Shown in pieces: positions 1 through 13,812 of a stretch of 64,000 nucleotides of DNA. This stretch comes from Ophioderma brevispina. Taxonomy: Eukaryota; Echinodermata; Ophiuroidea; Amphilepidida; Ophiodermatidae. The notes beneath the pieces were generated by a model. The model worked only from the letters and a program-made list of their open reading frames with translations. It ran no database searches and was not told the DNA's origin. Each line of letters begins with the position of its first letter. The stretch's first letter is position 1. The translations under genes were made by a program, and so were the position numbers. Where the stretch lies: positions 16,255 through 80,254 of the forward strand of contig JAMKCH010049066.1 in the NCBI GenBank assembly GCA_023653785.1, read 5' to 3'.

Positions 1-2744
1 TTGGTTGGCGAAAGTAGTATGGGGTCAGTCTGAACGGAATCCTCATATTTATAGGGTGAAGAATTGAGCAAAATAATGGGGGGGGGTGAATTCAACGTTA
101 CATGCCTCCTCTAGCATGGAATATAAAAACGCATGTTTCTATTATATGGCCGGGTGTTTAAAAAGTTCGATTTTAGAGCGCTCGCTATATATCGATAGCA
201 TCCCGAAAAGCTTTGATAACTAGATAAATATTTGATCAATTCAAGTGAAAATTTCAGGATTTGTTTAAAAAAACACAATGCCTCTCTATGTAAAATCAAA
301 ATTAAAAATAGTTGAAAAAATTCATGCTGTTCTAAGGGGGGGCACCACTAAATAGTTCGGGCCAAAACTTGGGGATACAAAGTACTCCTTTTTAAAAACA
401 ATGCCGCCAACATGTGTTAGGCGCTATCTTGTCGACGATTGGACTTAGAACGTAAAAAATTAGTGTCAAATTGAAAGCTGTGAATTTCTGCATTGATATA
501 ATATCAGGAAAAGTGGCGAATTGTTTATTTTTTCAAACCAAAATCGTAGGGAACACATGCTTGTCAGAGCGGACATGCGGGGTTTTCAATTGAGGAAACA
601 CGCATATTTTGAGGCAAGGGCTTTAGCAAAAAATCTAACCATGAACACCCCACTGGGCGAAATGAAATCGAAAGTTACAAAGGCTAAATTTTGATACCAA
701 AAACTCAAATCTGATGGAGTATAACGGAGTAGGAGCATTTGAAAAAAAAGGATTACAAAAGAAAATATTTGGATATCGCTCCTCAACCTGGGACCTATGC
801 CGCAATGCATGTGGGTAATCCAAAAAATAGACATACGGCAAATTCAAAAGCCGTTTCTCTCCCAAACGATTGGTCCACTCTTCATGAAACTAGGATTTTT
901 CCGAACAAAGTAGAAACATACACATAAAAGACTATTACTCATACCCAGATCTGAAGTGAATTTGAGACTTAATCCTCAAATATGGCCTTTTTTACATTTT
1001 TTTACCAAAAAGACGAAAAATGCGCTTTTTGAGCACCTTCAAATTGCCATAACTCCACTACCGCTTACCCATTCGAAATAATTTGGTGTCAATTTGTTTC
1101 TTTGACAAGATCTTTCATTTAAAAAAATAAAAGCTGGAAAACAAAACAACTTCTAAAAATGCACTGGAACCTAGTATTGATTTTGATATCAGATGAAAGG
1201 CCGTATTTTCTCATTGTGTCCTGAAATTGAGCCCTAGAATACCATTTCATTCCCAAGAGAACAAACAAAAAACCGCCGTTTTAGTGGTTAGTAGCACAGT
1301 ATTGAATAGGCTTGGGACAACATGCATTTTTGCGTCTACCATCAAACCACAAAGTTTTTTCCCACGGTAATTGATGGGGTGTATGTGCAAAGTGTCAGGC
1401 TCTCAAATAAAGTAGAGAAAACGATACACATAAATCGGAACAACCACCCCTTTAACACCCATATTGGTGCAATCTGTGTGGAGGTGAGCTATTGTGCTCT
1501 GTTCACTGATCATGCCACCATTGTGATGAACAAATCCTTGTCATTGTATTCCCTGTTAACTCATCCACGAAAAACACACAGCCAGCTTTCAGGAGACGAA
1601 TATACATAATAGAGATCGAAGCAAGTAATCAATGGATTGTTTGCAGCGTGCAGTGTCTGGTACGATATTGTTATGGTAAGTCAACGATTCCCTAGACTGA
1701 TCGAGAAGCAGTAATTAATCGTTATTCAATACATTTCAATGTATAACCAAGATTTGAGTTTGGCAGGCTATTTTTAAACCATGATGCTTAACATGTGCGT
1801 GTTATTTGTCAAAAAGACCTTGAACACAGTCTAGTACTCAATGACTTTTGCATTCAAGCCATGGTAATTTAAAATGACCCAATTTTGTACACTCATTTGT
1901 CGACTATCGGTAGAATTTGCTCAAATTTCACTGTATAATGCCTCTTGGATATCTGCACAAAATATGCTGAGTGAAGTAAAATGTGATTTTCTCTTTCAAT
2001 ATCACAAGAATGAAACAAATGTGGACCAGTTTATTATCCAAACTCATTTTTTTAACAGAATAGGAACTAATTGGACATTTTATTTTAATTTGGACTTATT
2101 TCTATGAAAAAAGAAGTTATTGATGACATGGCCAAAGACATAAAGTGTTACGTGAGGCGGTCCTAAGAACAATTATATACACGTTAGGTCATGAATTGAC
2201 GCACAAAAATTGGTAAAATGGCCTGATTTGCAGGATACCTCGCTCATACGAAAACTTAGGGGCTACAGCGCCACCATGCAGCCAAGTCATTGCAAGCCGA
2301 ATCAGACCTCTTCGATATGTCGAGTGTTAACAATGGACTACAGCTTTGCTTCCGATCTCTGTAGGTATATTCGTCTCAGCTTTCAGTGAGCCCATTAGTT
2401 CAGTGCAGTTGCCAGGTGGTGGTCACAAGTTTTGGGCTCATCCGGTGGCAGCTGCATAAAAAAAGAAGTCAAGGACACATTTTTCACTATAACTTTGTTA
2501 TTTATAGTCCTAGTTAAGTAAACGCACCTCTCCTACTACTACAACAAATTATATATCTTTCATACCAACATCATTTTGAATTTGTTGATAAATTTCTAGT
2601 TTTCTGATCGTTCCTTCATAGACCTTACCTACTATAACGCCTACGCACGGGAGAATATTGAAAAAGCCATGAGCCGGGGTGGGTGCGCAACGGGTACGAG
2701 GCGGATATAAGCAAATCAGAATCAGATACCAAAAAAAAATTGAT
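1..2744. other. No recognisable gene or repeat
   Basis: AT-rich sequence with only short chance-length frames. I see no known protein motif, RNA gene or clear repeat boundary here. Confidence 0.5.
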
Positions 2745-2749
2745 GATTT

Positions 2750-3996
2750 TGAAACGGTGATTTCTTAACGTTTAAAAATTCAAATTTAAACATAGCAGTC
2801 GCCCCACTAGATTAGTGAGTCGCCCCTGGATTGTTACCGGTGTATTTTCTTTAGAATATGCACGAGCACGCTTATTGTCTTTCGCTGATTACCAATTAAA
2901 TTACGAATAGTACATCCGGAAGTCATGGAGTGGGAGACGACTGGGTTTAGTTCAATGGTCGGTCACTTCATGCCCTTTTAGGGCCAAATTTCACGCGAGG
3001 TGAAGCATGAGATGTGCACCGTTGTATTTTTAAAATCGAGTAGTAGGGATGCCTCAGACAACAGTTTCTATAGATATGGGTGTTCCGATAAATTAGGGGA
3101 GCCCACTTGTGACATTTTGAGAGAAAAAAGGACAACAAAAATTTAAGGAGGATCTCAATAATTTTCCTGAATAAATATTTGATAATACCATCCTCATTAA
3201 AACAATCAATTAGTCAAAGTACTTAAAAAAACTTACAAATCTTGCAATAAACCTGCATTCCGGTTCCCCGTGTAAATGGGACACAAACCAATTTTCTGAT
3301 TTTTTGAAAGATATTTCATTACTATGTGATATGGTATAGTTTTATATGTCATTAGGGTTATTGAGGGGCAAAATAAGATTAATAGTACCAATGGTCATGT
3401 CTGCATATAAAACAATGTTTTTCAGGCACAAGGTAGCGGGACACTTTGAGTGCCCGTTTACCGGCGGAACCACAGATCACCACAGAATATTCAAAATTTA
3501 AAAGTTTTATGATACACTGTCTTTAAAAAACTTGCATGATATCAGCATGAATTACGTATGCAAGCAATGCAATGAACTTTAGAATGTCAAACTTAATTCA
3601 GTTCTCAGAACAAACCATTGTTCCCATAGTAAACGTAAAAAGCGGAGACACCAAAATTTGGGTTTTGTTTACACGGGAAATCAGGACTGCGCATTGATTA
3701 TACATGATAGGCCCTATTACCAAACAGTCAGATTTATTATGTTATGAAAGCTTTATGTGTTTGCTTTATAATAAATAAGAACAATATACCAATATTTTCA
3801 GGTTTTGAGCACTTAAAACACAGAACACAATGTTTAGGCTTTTTTATTTCATGTCACCGGGATTGGGGTGTCCCATTACACCGGGAATGACACCTTTTTT
3901 TATATTATAACATTAAAAGTTAATGAGTTCAATGTTTCATATTATATAATCTGAAAATTAGATTGTAAATAGCTGTAATTAAAATGGAATTATAAG
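2750..3996 (+). repeat. Tandem duplication 1, copy A
   Basis: A unit of about 1.25 kb repeated directly by 3997-5297. Both begin around a short AACGGTGATTTTT...AAAAAT hairpin and run through the landmark CACGAGCACGCTTATT. Inside, a GTGTCCC/TTACACGGGAA-like motif recurs about every 200 bases (near 3260, 3440, 3660, 3875). Copies differ mainly by single-base indels. Confidence 0.85.
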
Positions 3997-5296
3997 TTTG
4001 AACGGTTGATTTTTAAACCGTTTTTTAAAAATCTCAATTTAAACCATAGCAGTAGCCCACTACGATTCAGTGAGGCGCCCCTGGATGTTCCGGTTTATTT
4101 TCTATAGATTATGCACGAGCACGCTTATTTTCGCGGATACCAATTAAATACGATATACTCCGGAGAAAGTTCAGGAAGTGGGAGCCTGACGTGTTTTGCT
4201 TCAATTTTCCGCGCACACACTTACCCCCTGCCCCTTTTAGGGCCAACATTTCACGATGTAAGCATGAGCTGTGCCCCGTTTGTATTTTTAAAATCGAGCA
4301 GTAGGGTGCTCAGGAATCACAGTTTTCATATATATATGGGTGGTTTCCGTAAATTAGGGGGCCAAATTGTGACATTTGAGAGAAAAAAGGACCACAACAA
4401 AAATTTAAGGAGGGATCTCAATTAATTTCCTGAAATAATATTTGATAATACCATTCATCGTTAAATACAATTCAAAATTAGTCAAAAAGTACTCTTTAAA
4501 ACAAATCTTAAAAATATTGCCAGGTAAAACTGCAATTCCGGTTCCCGTGTAATGGACACCAAACCAATTTTCTGATTTTTTAAAAGATAATTTCATACTA
4601 TTGAGTAGTGCTGTATAGTTTTATATTGTACATTTTGGTTTATTGAGGGGGGCACAATAAGATTAATAGTACAAATGGTCATGCCTGCATATAAAACAAT
4701 GTTTTTCAGGCACAAGGTGGTAGCGGGGGGACACCATTTGTGTCCCGTTTACCGGGGGGAACCACAGATTCACCACAGAATATTCAAAAATTTAAAGGTT
4801 TTAGAACACTGTCTTAAAAAATTTGCATGATATTTTTGTTTTAGCCGATTACGTATGCTAAAGCAAATTGCAATGAACTTGCAGGTCAACTTACATCAGT
4901 TTTCAGAAACAACCATTGATCCCTATAGTAAAGTAAAAAGCGGGACACCAAAATTTTGGTTTTGTTTACACGGGGAATCAGTGTTGACTGGCATTGATTA
5001 TAACATGATAGGCTAATTACCAAACCGTCAGATTTATTCGGTTTATGAAGCTGTATTGTGTTTGCGTTATAATAAATAAGAACAATATACCATAATTTTC
5101 AGGTTTTGATTGCACATTAAAAAACCAAGACCACAATGTTAGGCTTTGTATTTCATGTCACAGGCTTGGTGTCCATTTACACGGGAAATGTCACCTTTAA
5201 TTTATACATAACATTAAAAGTTAATGAGTTCAATGTTTCATATTAATAATCTGAAAATTAGATGTAAATGCTGTAATTTAAAATGGAATTTATACG

Positions 5297-5297
<1 letters not shown>
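3997..5297 (+). repeat. Tandem duplication 1, copy B
   Basis: Second copy of the unit at 2750-3996, with the internal motif near 4540, 4725, 4938 and 5163. It is followed by a poly(T) run at about 5299-5320 and then by a region (5340-5600) related to 17500-17690. Confidence 0.85.
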
Positions 5298-5327
<30 letters not shown>

Positions 5328-6314
5328 ATAAACAAAAATTGTCACATCGTAAATGGAACACCAAAGTCTACTGGCAACCTAATTTACGGAGAGTGGAACA
5401 ACCATATGCACAGATTTCGTGTCATCGAAGACTGTAACTTGTAAGTATATGCAAAATTATTGGACTTTGTGACACAGTGGAGCCAGTTTTTTTAACGAAC
5501 TGCCACTCTGGCTTAGGAAGAGGAGATAGTAGGGGCTATCATAGCGGAAAAAGACAGGAGCACCGCGGGTATGTTGAAGGATGTCACAATGTGGTGGCAG
5601 CGAATACTAATTCATCCCAAGAGAGGACAAGAGGAAAGTGCGGTTAGCCAAGGCAAGGGGAAATTAGGCAATGCCAAGGCAGGGGGTTAGAATTTCTAGC
5701 ATAGTGCGAGAAGCGAGAATCCGTTCTTGATTCTAAATTACATTTGCGGGGAAGCGCCTAATTCGCAAAGTGTTTTTTAAATTGTAATTGCTTACAGAAT
5801 CAATCTGATTCCCGCCAACATCAATTACGAGAACTTTGCGAGAATCGATTCTCGGATTCTCGCCAGAAATTCTAGCCTGCAAGGAGAAGAGAACATTTCT
5901 GCCTTAATTGTTATCCAAATCAATATAATGTTATCGTTGACGGTTAGGCTACCCTAGCTAGTCAAGCAGCGGGGAAAGCCACAAATATTGATATGCGAGG
6001 GACGGAATTGTCGATGCATTCTTTTGCACCTCGTTACCAGTTGCATGTGTATGTATGGTTGATGTTGCTTTTAAAGAAACAACTCACACTCACAGACTAA
6101 TTCATGACACATTGAGAAACTCAAGGTCAAAAATGTTGCCATGGTTACATATCTTAATGGTGCGATGGGGACGGATAGATAGATTTCATGGTATTTGGAA
6201 AATTGAACATGGCTGTTAATATCAAAAGTTACTGAGTTAAGGAGGGTACATGAAATTTTTACATTAATATTAATAAGTTCAAATTCATGCTGTTAATATC
6301 AGAGGAAATGGATC
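5298..6314. other. Repeat remnant and unremarkable sequence
   Basis: 5400-5560 matches 17510-17690 (landmark ACTGTAAGTATA...GACTTTGTGRCAC, then GCCACTCTGGCTT). The rest shows no gene or clear repeat. Confidence 0.5.
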
Positions 6315-6565
6315 TTAAAGTGGCAACGAGGCGATTTCAAATAAACAGGTGTGCCATGATGTGAAACTTCTGTTTTTTGCACTGATCTAAACTTGCTTTT
6401 TCTATCAAAACTATCCCCAGCTGAAAGGATAGACTGAGTTCTGTTTCTTTGGTTGCAAAAAAATGTGAAATTTTAATTTCCTATGGAGCAAATTATACGA
6501 AAGTCAGCCATGTTTTCTATTGAAATATAAGCATATATCCAAATCACCTGTTGGGTTAATTTTAA
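6315..6565 (-). mobile_element. TTAA MITE group E, partial
   Basis: Starts TTAAAGTGGCAACGAGGCGA and follows the reverse complement of the intact copy at 53676-54017 through TTTCTTTGGT and TTTTCTATTGAAATAT. The far end is lost. Confidence 0.7.
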
Positions 6566-8794
6566 GGTGGTGGCTGTGAAGTCAGGAATTCAAGGACCTG
6601 TTTGTGCCGTATCATTTTATTGTTGTTCCAACATATCTAAAAGTATAATCTTATTTGAGAAGGAAGGAAATGACTCAAGGAAATCCAAATATGAATTTGT
6701 TCCCCAAAAATACGTATGTTTTGAGAAGGAAAATAATAAAAAATGGAGATTTTCACTCATTTTTTTGGTTCCTATAAAAAATATCAGAAGGTTATAAAAA
6801 TGTGCCTTGTTCGTATTTTGTATTACAGAGTCATAGTTCTAGGGTCGGTTATTTCCCCTTTTTTTCAAATTCTGCACTATTTATCAAATTATTTGCCCAA
6901 AAAAACAAAAGCCAAAAACCGAGTGTTTCTAATGGAACAACGGCCAAGATGTTTTCAAAGGTTGACTAACATCACGAATTTTAACCAAAAATGAAAAACT
7001 AAAAAATACCGACCCTAGATTTGATATGCTCTATACGGTGCATTTAATTTCTTACCTATTGCTGATATGGATTTCGAGTAAACTGGGAACCGAAAATAAC
7101 GAATTATCACCGAAAGCGAACACACAGAGAAATTCGCCATTTTGTCCAAATATTGTCCCAATTGGCTACAAAATATAGCCTTACCCCAAACCACACGGTT
7201 GCATTCTTATTCTTCACATGCTTGCACCATGTCAATTGCTTCATCTGGATACTATGATCAAAATTACAAATTAAGAGGCTCAAATCGTGAAATTGAAATG
7301 AAGAAATTTGAAATCCATTCTGTTTGAAAAAGCATCTCACGTGGGCAACCATTTTACAAATGGATACAAGTTACCATGGTGTGCGTCCATATCGAATCGC
7401 TGGCATCAAGGCGTTTCTGATGCATTCATTACATCGCGCGCGCCGAATAGCACAGGCGAGTTTGCGTTAATTTTGACGCCAAATTGCAAAATCGGTCAAA
7501 AAATGAGAGGTGCCGCTCAAAAACATGATTTATGGGGGGGGTCTTGAAGAGGGGCTGAAAATGATATAATTAAAATTTGGTCAATACTGTAATTATATAT
7601 GAAATTTTGGTATCTAAAACACTGTATTGAGGTCAAAGAATCCAGGTGTAAATGGTTAAAGCAGTGTAGAAGCTACCCAGCGTCATAATAAGAAAAGCAG
7701 TGAAGTAAAAATGGCAAATTTTTTTTTTTTATTTTTTTTTTTTTTAATTAATTTTTGGTTATAATTTTTGGTTTTAATATTATTTTTGGTTATAAATTCC
7801 ATTCAGATATGAGGGACAGGCATACAAAAAATTATTTTGTCTGCCTCTGGGGACTTCAAAGAATGTGGGCCAAAATCAAAAATTCTGTCTCAAATTATTG
7901 TGCATGAAGGTCAATCACACGACAATTAGCACAAGTTCTTACAGATGGCCCGTTATGTTGACCCACACTCTGGGCAATCTGGGCCTGTTGTATTTGAACC
8001 TTTTTGTAAAATAGTTAGGGTTGTTGGTTGTTGGGGTATAGTTTACAGAGAATGTGAAAAAGTAATTTTAGGAAGGTAGTTGTCAAATTTTTTTTTTTTT
8101 TTTTCGGGAACTGTTGGTCCCATGGTCCTGGGGATTTGGTAGGCCTGAGGAGGGCCCTTTTGCCTATTATTTAAAATTGGTTAAATTAAAAAAAAAAAAA
8201 AAACAATCATTTGAAAAAAAAAATTATCCAGATAAGATGTCGGAAGAAGAAGGAGAGGAATAAGACTTAAAAAGCAAAGGGCAGACGAGGGGAGTCAAAA
8301 GGACAAACGGCGCGGAGGGTCCAACTCACTAACCAGTGCTTGACCCCTTAGTCCGTTCTACCTTGGCCCTCCCCCCTCCCCCCATCTGTGACCCCACCTC
8401 CCCCTGCCCTCGAGGCATCCACAATCACTTTAGGTTGGTGGCGTTGTGAGCTGGTTGTGGCAGCCAGTTTAGGTGTTGCTTCGTTGTTAGTATGAGCGCA
8501 GTGTTTAAGTTGTTGGTTCAGTGTTATAGTTTTAAATATTGGGAAATACATCATTACGCAAATTTTGTTGCCATAGGTTAGGTTTGTGTGTAGTTAGTGT
8601 AGGGTCACGAAACTTTTTTGCTACCCTAGGTTTTTCAATAGATTAGAGACATTTGCCCAAATAAAAAATTGGCACGCTTTTGTATTTTTGTGACACAAAA
8701 GAAAAAAGAGTTATGGCTGAAATTAATGAAAAATTTAAGAATCTATATAAACCCGGTCAGGCGGGCAAAGGAGGGTAGGAAGGAAATGCAAATC
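6566..8794. other. No gene seen; homopolymer runs
   Basis: AT-rich with poly(T) runs (7720-7745, 8089-8105) and a poly(A) run at 8189-8203. 8340-8410 is C-rich. Short frames here carry no recognisable motif. Confidence 0.5.
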
Positions 8795-11395
8795 TAGTTT
8801 CTCGGAGATCCGACGGTTTCGCGCATCATTCCGATTTTTTTGCCGCATAATTCGCGCATTCCTGAAAACTTGGTTGGGTGGGTTTTTTTGCCCCCCCTCT
8901 TGACCTCGAAAAAAAAAAGAAAAAAAAAAAAGATTCCGCGCGTTTGTATTGGTTAGTGTGATCAAGGTCATTGGATCATCATTCAGGTCAATCAAAGGAT
9001 CAAAGGAGGTCAAATAATGGGGGAGGGGGGACCCAAAAAAGGGAGGCCCCCCACTAACCCATAGGGACATCGATGAAACTTGGTCGATATGATGCAGGGG
9101 GCGGGGTCATTCAAGCCAGGGGCGGGGGGTGGGACGGGGGGTCATTCCTTGGGTCATTCAAGCCAGGTGATCGCCGAAACCCAGAAGTGATTCGCGACGA
9201 AAAAAGGGGGGGTGCCAGGGACATACCCGCCTCCTAGTTAGTTAGTATTATAGTAGTATATTAGTATACTTTTAAAATGTTTAAGACGGGCTGCTCTGCC
9301 TCCTTTCTTCTTACTTATCTTCAATTCTACACATGGAAAATATCTCAACAAGACAGGGGGCGGGCGAAGAAGGGGTGCTAAGGGGTATAACCAGAAGGAG
9401 GGGAGGGAGAAGGCGTAATAGGTGGACGGGAAGGAAAAAAAAAGAGATAAAAAGAGGTGAGAGGGAAGGAAGAGCGAAGAAGATAGAAGAAAAAGAAAAC
9501 AAAATGCGAAGAGGGAAGAGGAGGGAAAAGCACTCCATGATCATCTGTGGAGTAATGGTAAGTAAAATGGATAAATTTTATGAAACCGAAAATAAAAAAA
9601 AAAAAAAAGAAAAAAATCGAAAATCTGATTAAAAAAACCTCTGATCAAATTCATCAGAAATGGATCATGTGTGACCTTCAAAAACATAAAAAATTAACCC
9701 TTTACTATTGCAAAAATGTTGGTGGTATGATAATTCCAGTTAGGTCAGTTACTGACACATTACATTCACATGTATTTAGCATTTGCAGACCCTCTTCAGA
9801 CCCCCGTCCCCCCCCCCCCCAAATTTGGATTTTTTTTTTTAGGGCAGCGCCTTCTGATTTTTTGGCCGGATTTTGCCACAAAATTGGGTCAAAAATGCTC
9901 AAGGGATCACGCTGCATCAAATAAGAGTTAGGACAAAATGATCTGAAGTATCATTCATTTTATAGCCCACCCATAAATACATTAATACCCAATTCGTGCA
10001 TTGTTTTGGGCGTTTTGTTGCCAACACACTATTGGAAGCAGTCGTTAATGGTAAAGTCACACATGATGCACTTTCAAACGTACAAAAGAAACTGACCATG
10101 TGGGTCTACATGTAATTATTTAAATGGAATTACCTTGTCTCTAAACTGCGATGCAAGTTATTGTACTTTCAGTTACAATTTATACAGGCACTTTGCTCCA
10201 AAGAATATTGAATGCAGTTCAATGATATTATTTCACTAATAATAAAATGCAAAATTTAAATCAATTTTCTAATTTTTCAATTTTGCCCAAAATTGTTCTT
10301 TTTATGTGTAAATGAGTGCAACTAACAAATGTATGAAAGGCGCATGATGAATGAAATCCTGAAAAGCGGTTGTCAATTTGGTAAAAAGGGCCCAAGGAAG
10401 GCTGGAAACCTACACAAGTGCGGAAAGTTTGAGTAGTCCTTTTACCTTGAAACCAGAAATTTCTGACAAATTACATCCTGCATGTTTACATTTCTAATGT
10501 TTCAAATAACAATTGTTAATTGGGAAATTATTAACAAACAAGTTAATTAATTAAAGAAGAACAAGACTAGTTTTAGAAAAAGTTCATGAAATAATACAAA
10601 ATAAAGGAAGTAGCAGTGTATTTGATATCACACATATATGTGAACATGTTCTTATCCCAAAATCAGTGTGTGTGTGAAAGGGGCGATTCCAATTTTAGAT
10701 AGGGGCTATATAAGTGCCCAAAAGCTGAAGTAGAAAGAGCAATTCCCATATGATAGTATTTTCAATCAAGTGGATACATGTACGTAACATGTACGTGAAA
10801 AATTTTTTAGACAATATACTCTGAATTATTAAAGCATGTTTTGTATAAATCATTTTGTTTATAAATGATTTTACGGGGAATTTTTATTATCAATGAAGTT
10901 TCAAAAAAACAGCACATTTTATGCGTAGTACAAACAGAAGGGGCAATGAATATGATGATGAAGATGTTTGATACCTAAAAGTGTTCATAAATAGCAGCAA
11001 GCAAAATTTTTCTGTATGTTCATCAGGCAAAATTTCTCCTCCCGTCGCAATGATCCGTCCCGTCATGAAAGAAAATGGACTGCTGATATAGTTTTAAGGG
11101 AGAAATATTGGAAATGACCTTTATTGTTTATTAAAATGGACAAGTTGCAACAATAATTGATAGTTGAAAGTTCATGCAATTTTTAATATTTGTAGCCTCG
11201 AAAATAAAAAAAAATGCCTCAAATGCGACGGGACAGATTTTACTCTTTATGCTGTTTATTAATACTTAAATAACACTTTGAGATTTTTTTCAATGTTTGT
11301 ATTTGTGTGATCAAAGAAATATAAAATGCCAAAAAAAGAAATGTGTTATCTCTTTTAGTATTAAGATATATAAATTTTTTTCATATTCCATCCGG
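8795..11395 (+). repeat. Tandem duplication 2, copy A (inflated)
   Basis: About 2.6 kb, collinear with 11427-13469, from TCTCGGAGATCCGACGG to ATTAAGATATATAAATTT. It is 0.55 kb longer, mostly through extra single bases, expanded homopolymers and a ~180-base purine-rich stretch (about 9350-9535) absent from copy B. Confidence 0.9.
9350..9535 (+). repeat. Purine-rich low-complexity tract
   Basis: Almost only A and G, with runs such as GGAGGGGAGGGAGAAGG. It lies between TCTTCAATTCTACACA and TGGTAAGTAAAATGG; the other duplicate has unrelated short sequence there. The frames through it are compositional artefacts. Confidence 0.8.
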
Positions 11396-11426
11396 TAGTC
11401 TGTCCGTCTGTCTGACTGACCGCATC

Positions 11427-13469
11427 TATTTTCTCGGAGACCGACGGTCGCGCATTCCTGAAACTTGGTGGGTGGGTGCCCCTTGACCTTCCGAAGACCG
11501 AGTTTGTATTGGTTAGTGGATCAAAGGTCATTGGGATCATTCAAGGTCAAAGGAGGTCAAATGGGGTAAACAATGGCGTATGGACATGAAACTTGGTCGA
11601 TTATTGATGCCGGGTCATTCAAGCCAGGTGATCGCGAAACCCAAGTGATCGCGAAACCCGGGCGGGGACCGCCTAGTATACTTTAATACGGCTTATCTTC
11701 AATTCTACACAGAAAAATATCTCAAAATGGGTAAGGTTAGGGCGTGGCCGGCAAAGCGCCCTCTTGGCTTAATTTTACGTAAAATGGCTAATTTTATGAA
11801 AACGAAAAATTGAAATCTGATAAAATTCATCAGAATGGATTCCTTGACCTCAAAAACATAAAAATTAACCCTTACATTGCTAAAATGTGGTATGTAATTC
11901 CAGTTACTGACACATTTATCATTTTCAGACCCTCTTCAGACCCCCCCCCTCAAATTTGGATTTTTGGGCAGCTCCTTCTCATTTTTTGGCCGATTTTGAC
12001 AAAATTGGTGTCAAAATGCTCAATGGATCAAGCTGCATCAAATAAGAGTTAGGACAAAATGATCTGAAGTATCATCATTTTATAGCCCACCCATATAAAT
12101 ACATTAATACCCAATTCGTGCATTGTTTTGGGGCGTTGCAAACACTATTTGAAGCAGTTTTACTGGTAAAAGTCACACATGATTCAATTTCAAACTACAA
12201 AAGAACTAACCATGTGTGTCTACATGTAATTATTTAAAGGAAAATACCTTGTTCTCTAACTGCATGCAAAAAGTTAATGTACTTTCAGTTACAATTTCTA
12301 CAGGCACTTTGCTCCAAAGAAAATTGAATGCAGTTCAATGATCATTATTTCACTAATAATAAAATGCAAACCAATCAACGTACAATCATTTTGCCCAAAA
12401 TTGTTCTTTTTTATGTAAATGAGTGCAACTAACTCATAGTAGTGAAAGTAGCATGATGAAATCCTGAAAAAGCGTGTAAATTTGAGTAAAAAGGGCCCAA
12501 AACAGGCTGAAAATAAACAAGTGCAGAAATTTTGAGTAGTCCTTTTCCTGAAACCATGAAATTTCCTGAAAATTTACATCCCTGCATTGTTACAACTTCT
12601 ACATTTTAAAATAACAATTGTTACTTGGGAATTTATTAACAAACAAGTTAATTAATTAAAGAACAAGACTAGTTTAGAAAAAGTCATGAAAATAATACAA
12701 ATAATAAAGGATGTAGCATTGTATTTGGATATTCACCCATATATGTGAACATTTCTTATCCCCAAAATCAGTGTGAAATGGGCTATTCCATTTTTAGATA
12801 GGGGCTATTATAAAGTGCCCCAAAGCTGAAGGTAGAAGCAATTTCCCATATGATAGTATTTCAATCAAGCTGGATACATGTACGTACATGTACGTGAATT
12901 AGACAATATACTGAATATAAAGCATGTTTTTGTATAAATCATTTTGTTATAAATGATTTTACTGGTAATTTTTATTATCAAGTTTTCAAAGCATTTTATT
13001 GCTTAGTACAAACAGAAGGGGCATGAATATGTTTGATACCTAAAAAAGTGTTCATAAATAGCAGCAAGCGTAATTTTTCTGTATGTTCATCAGGCAAATT
13101 TCCGTCCCGTCGCACTTGATTCCGTCCCGTCATGAAAAGGACACGCTGATATAGTTTTAAGGAGAAATATTGGAAATGACTTTATTGTTTATTAACATGA
13201 CAGTTGCAACAATAATTGATAGTTTGGAAAGTTTCATTCAATTTTTAATATTTTGTAGCCCTCGAAAATAAAAAAAAAATTGCCACAAAATGCGACGGGA
13301 CAGAATTTTACTCTTTTATTCTGTTTTTTTCCTACTTTTAAAAACACTTTTGAGAATTTTTTTCAATGTTTGATTTGTGTGATCAAAGAAATATTAAAAT
13401 GCAAAAAAAAAGAAATTTGTTATCTCTTTTTAGTATTAAGATATATAAATTTTTTCAAATTCCATCCAT
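11427..13469 (+). repeat. Tandem duplication 2, copy B
   Basis: About 2.04 kb direct repeat of 8795-11395. The start carries several AGGTCA half-sites (11518-11560, including AGGTCA-AAGG-AGGTCA) within a dispersed repeat. No coding potential is seen. Confidence 0.9.
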
Positions 13470-13559
13470 TTTTTTGTTTCATATAGGCTTTGGTTAGTAC
13501 CCTTTGTAGCTATGGGTGTAATTTACTTCAATAGCAGACTTGGATTTTTAGGTTTGGTG

Positions 13560-13760
13560 ATGACCATTTTTGGCTTTGGCTCAGCGTTGATCGTCATCCG
13601 TACCTACCTCCTACACCGCTACGTGCGGAAGTGTATTGAAAAAAAAAACGGGATGGGTGCGCAGCGGATCTGATGCCGTATTTCAAATCCAGAATCAGTA
13701 CAAAAACAGCACTTATTGAAAATCTTTACCTTTGATGTGGCGATCCTGTCTTTGGGGTCC
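13560..13760 (+). repeat. Inverted repeat arm, left
   Basis: Matches 18160-18340 in the opposite orientation (landmarks GGGTGCGCAGCGG and CAGTACAAAAACAGCACTTA here; TAAGTGCTTTTTTTGTACTG and GCTGCGCACCCATCC there). A related copy lies at 2640-2740. The two arms enclose about 4.4 kb. Confidence 0.75.
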
Positions 13761-13812
13761 ACGATCATATATACAATAAGGAAGAAAAAATTACTTTTCC
13801 ATCACATTTAAG

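Noticed and set aside
9311..9632. Frames in the purine tract on both strands
   Set aside because: Arg/Gly/Glu-rich and Leu/Pro/Phe-rich translations are direct products of low complexity.
10786..10803. ACATGTACGT palindromes (also near 12885)
   Set aside because: Short alternating purine-pyrimidine words present in both tandem-duplicate copies; nothing beyond chance plus duplication.
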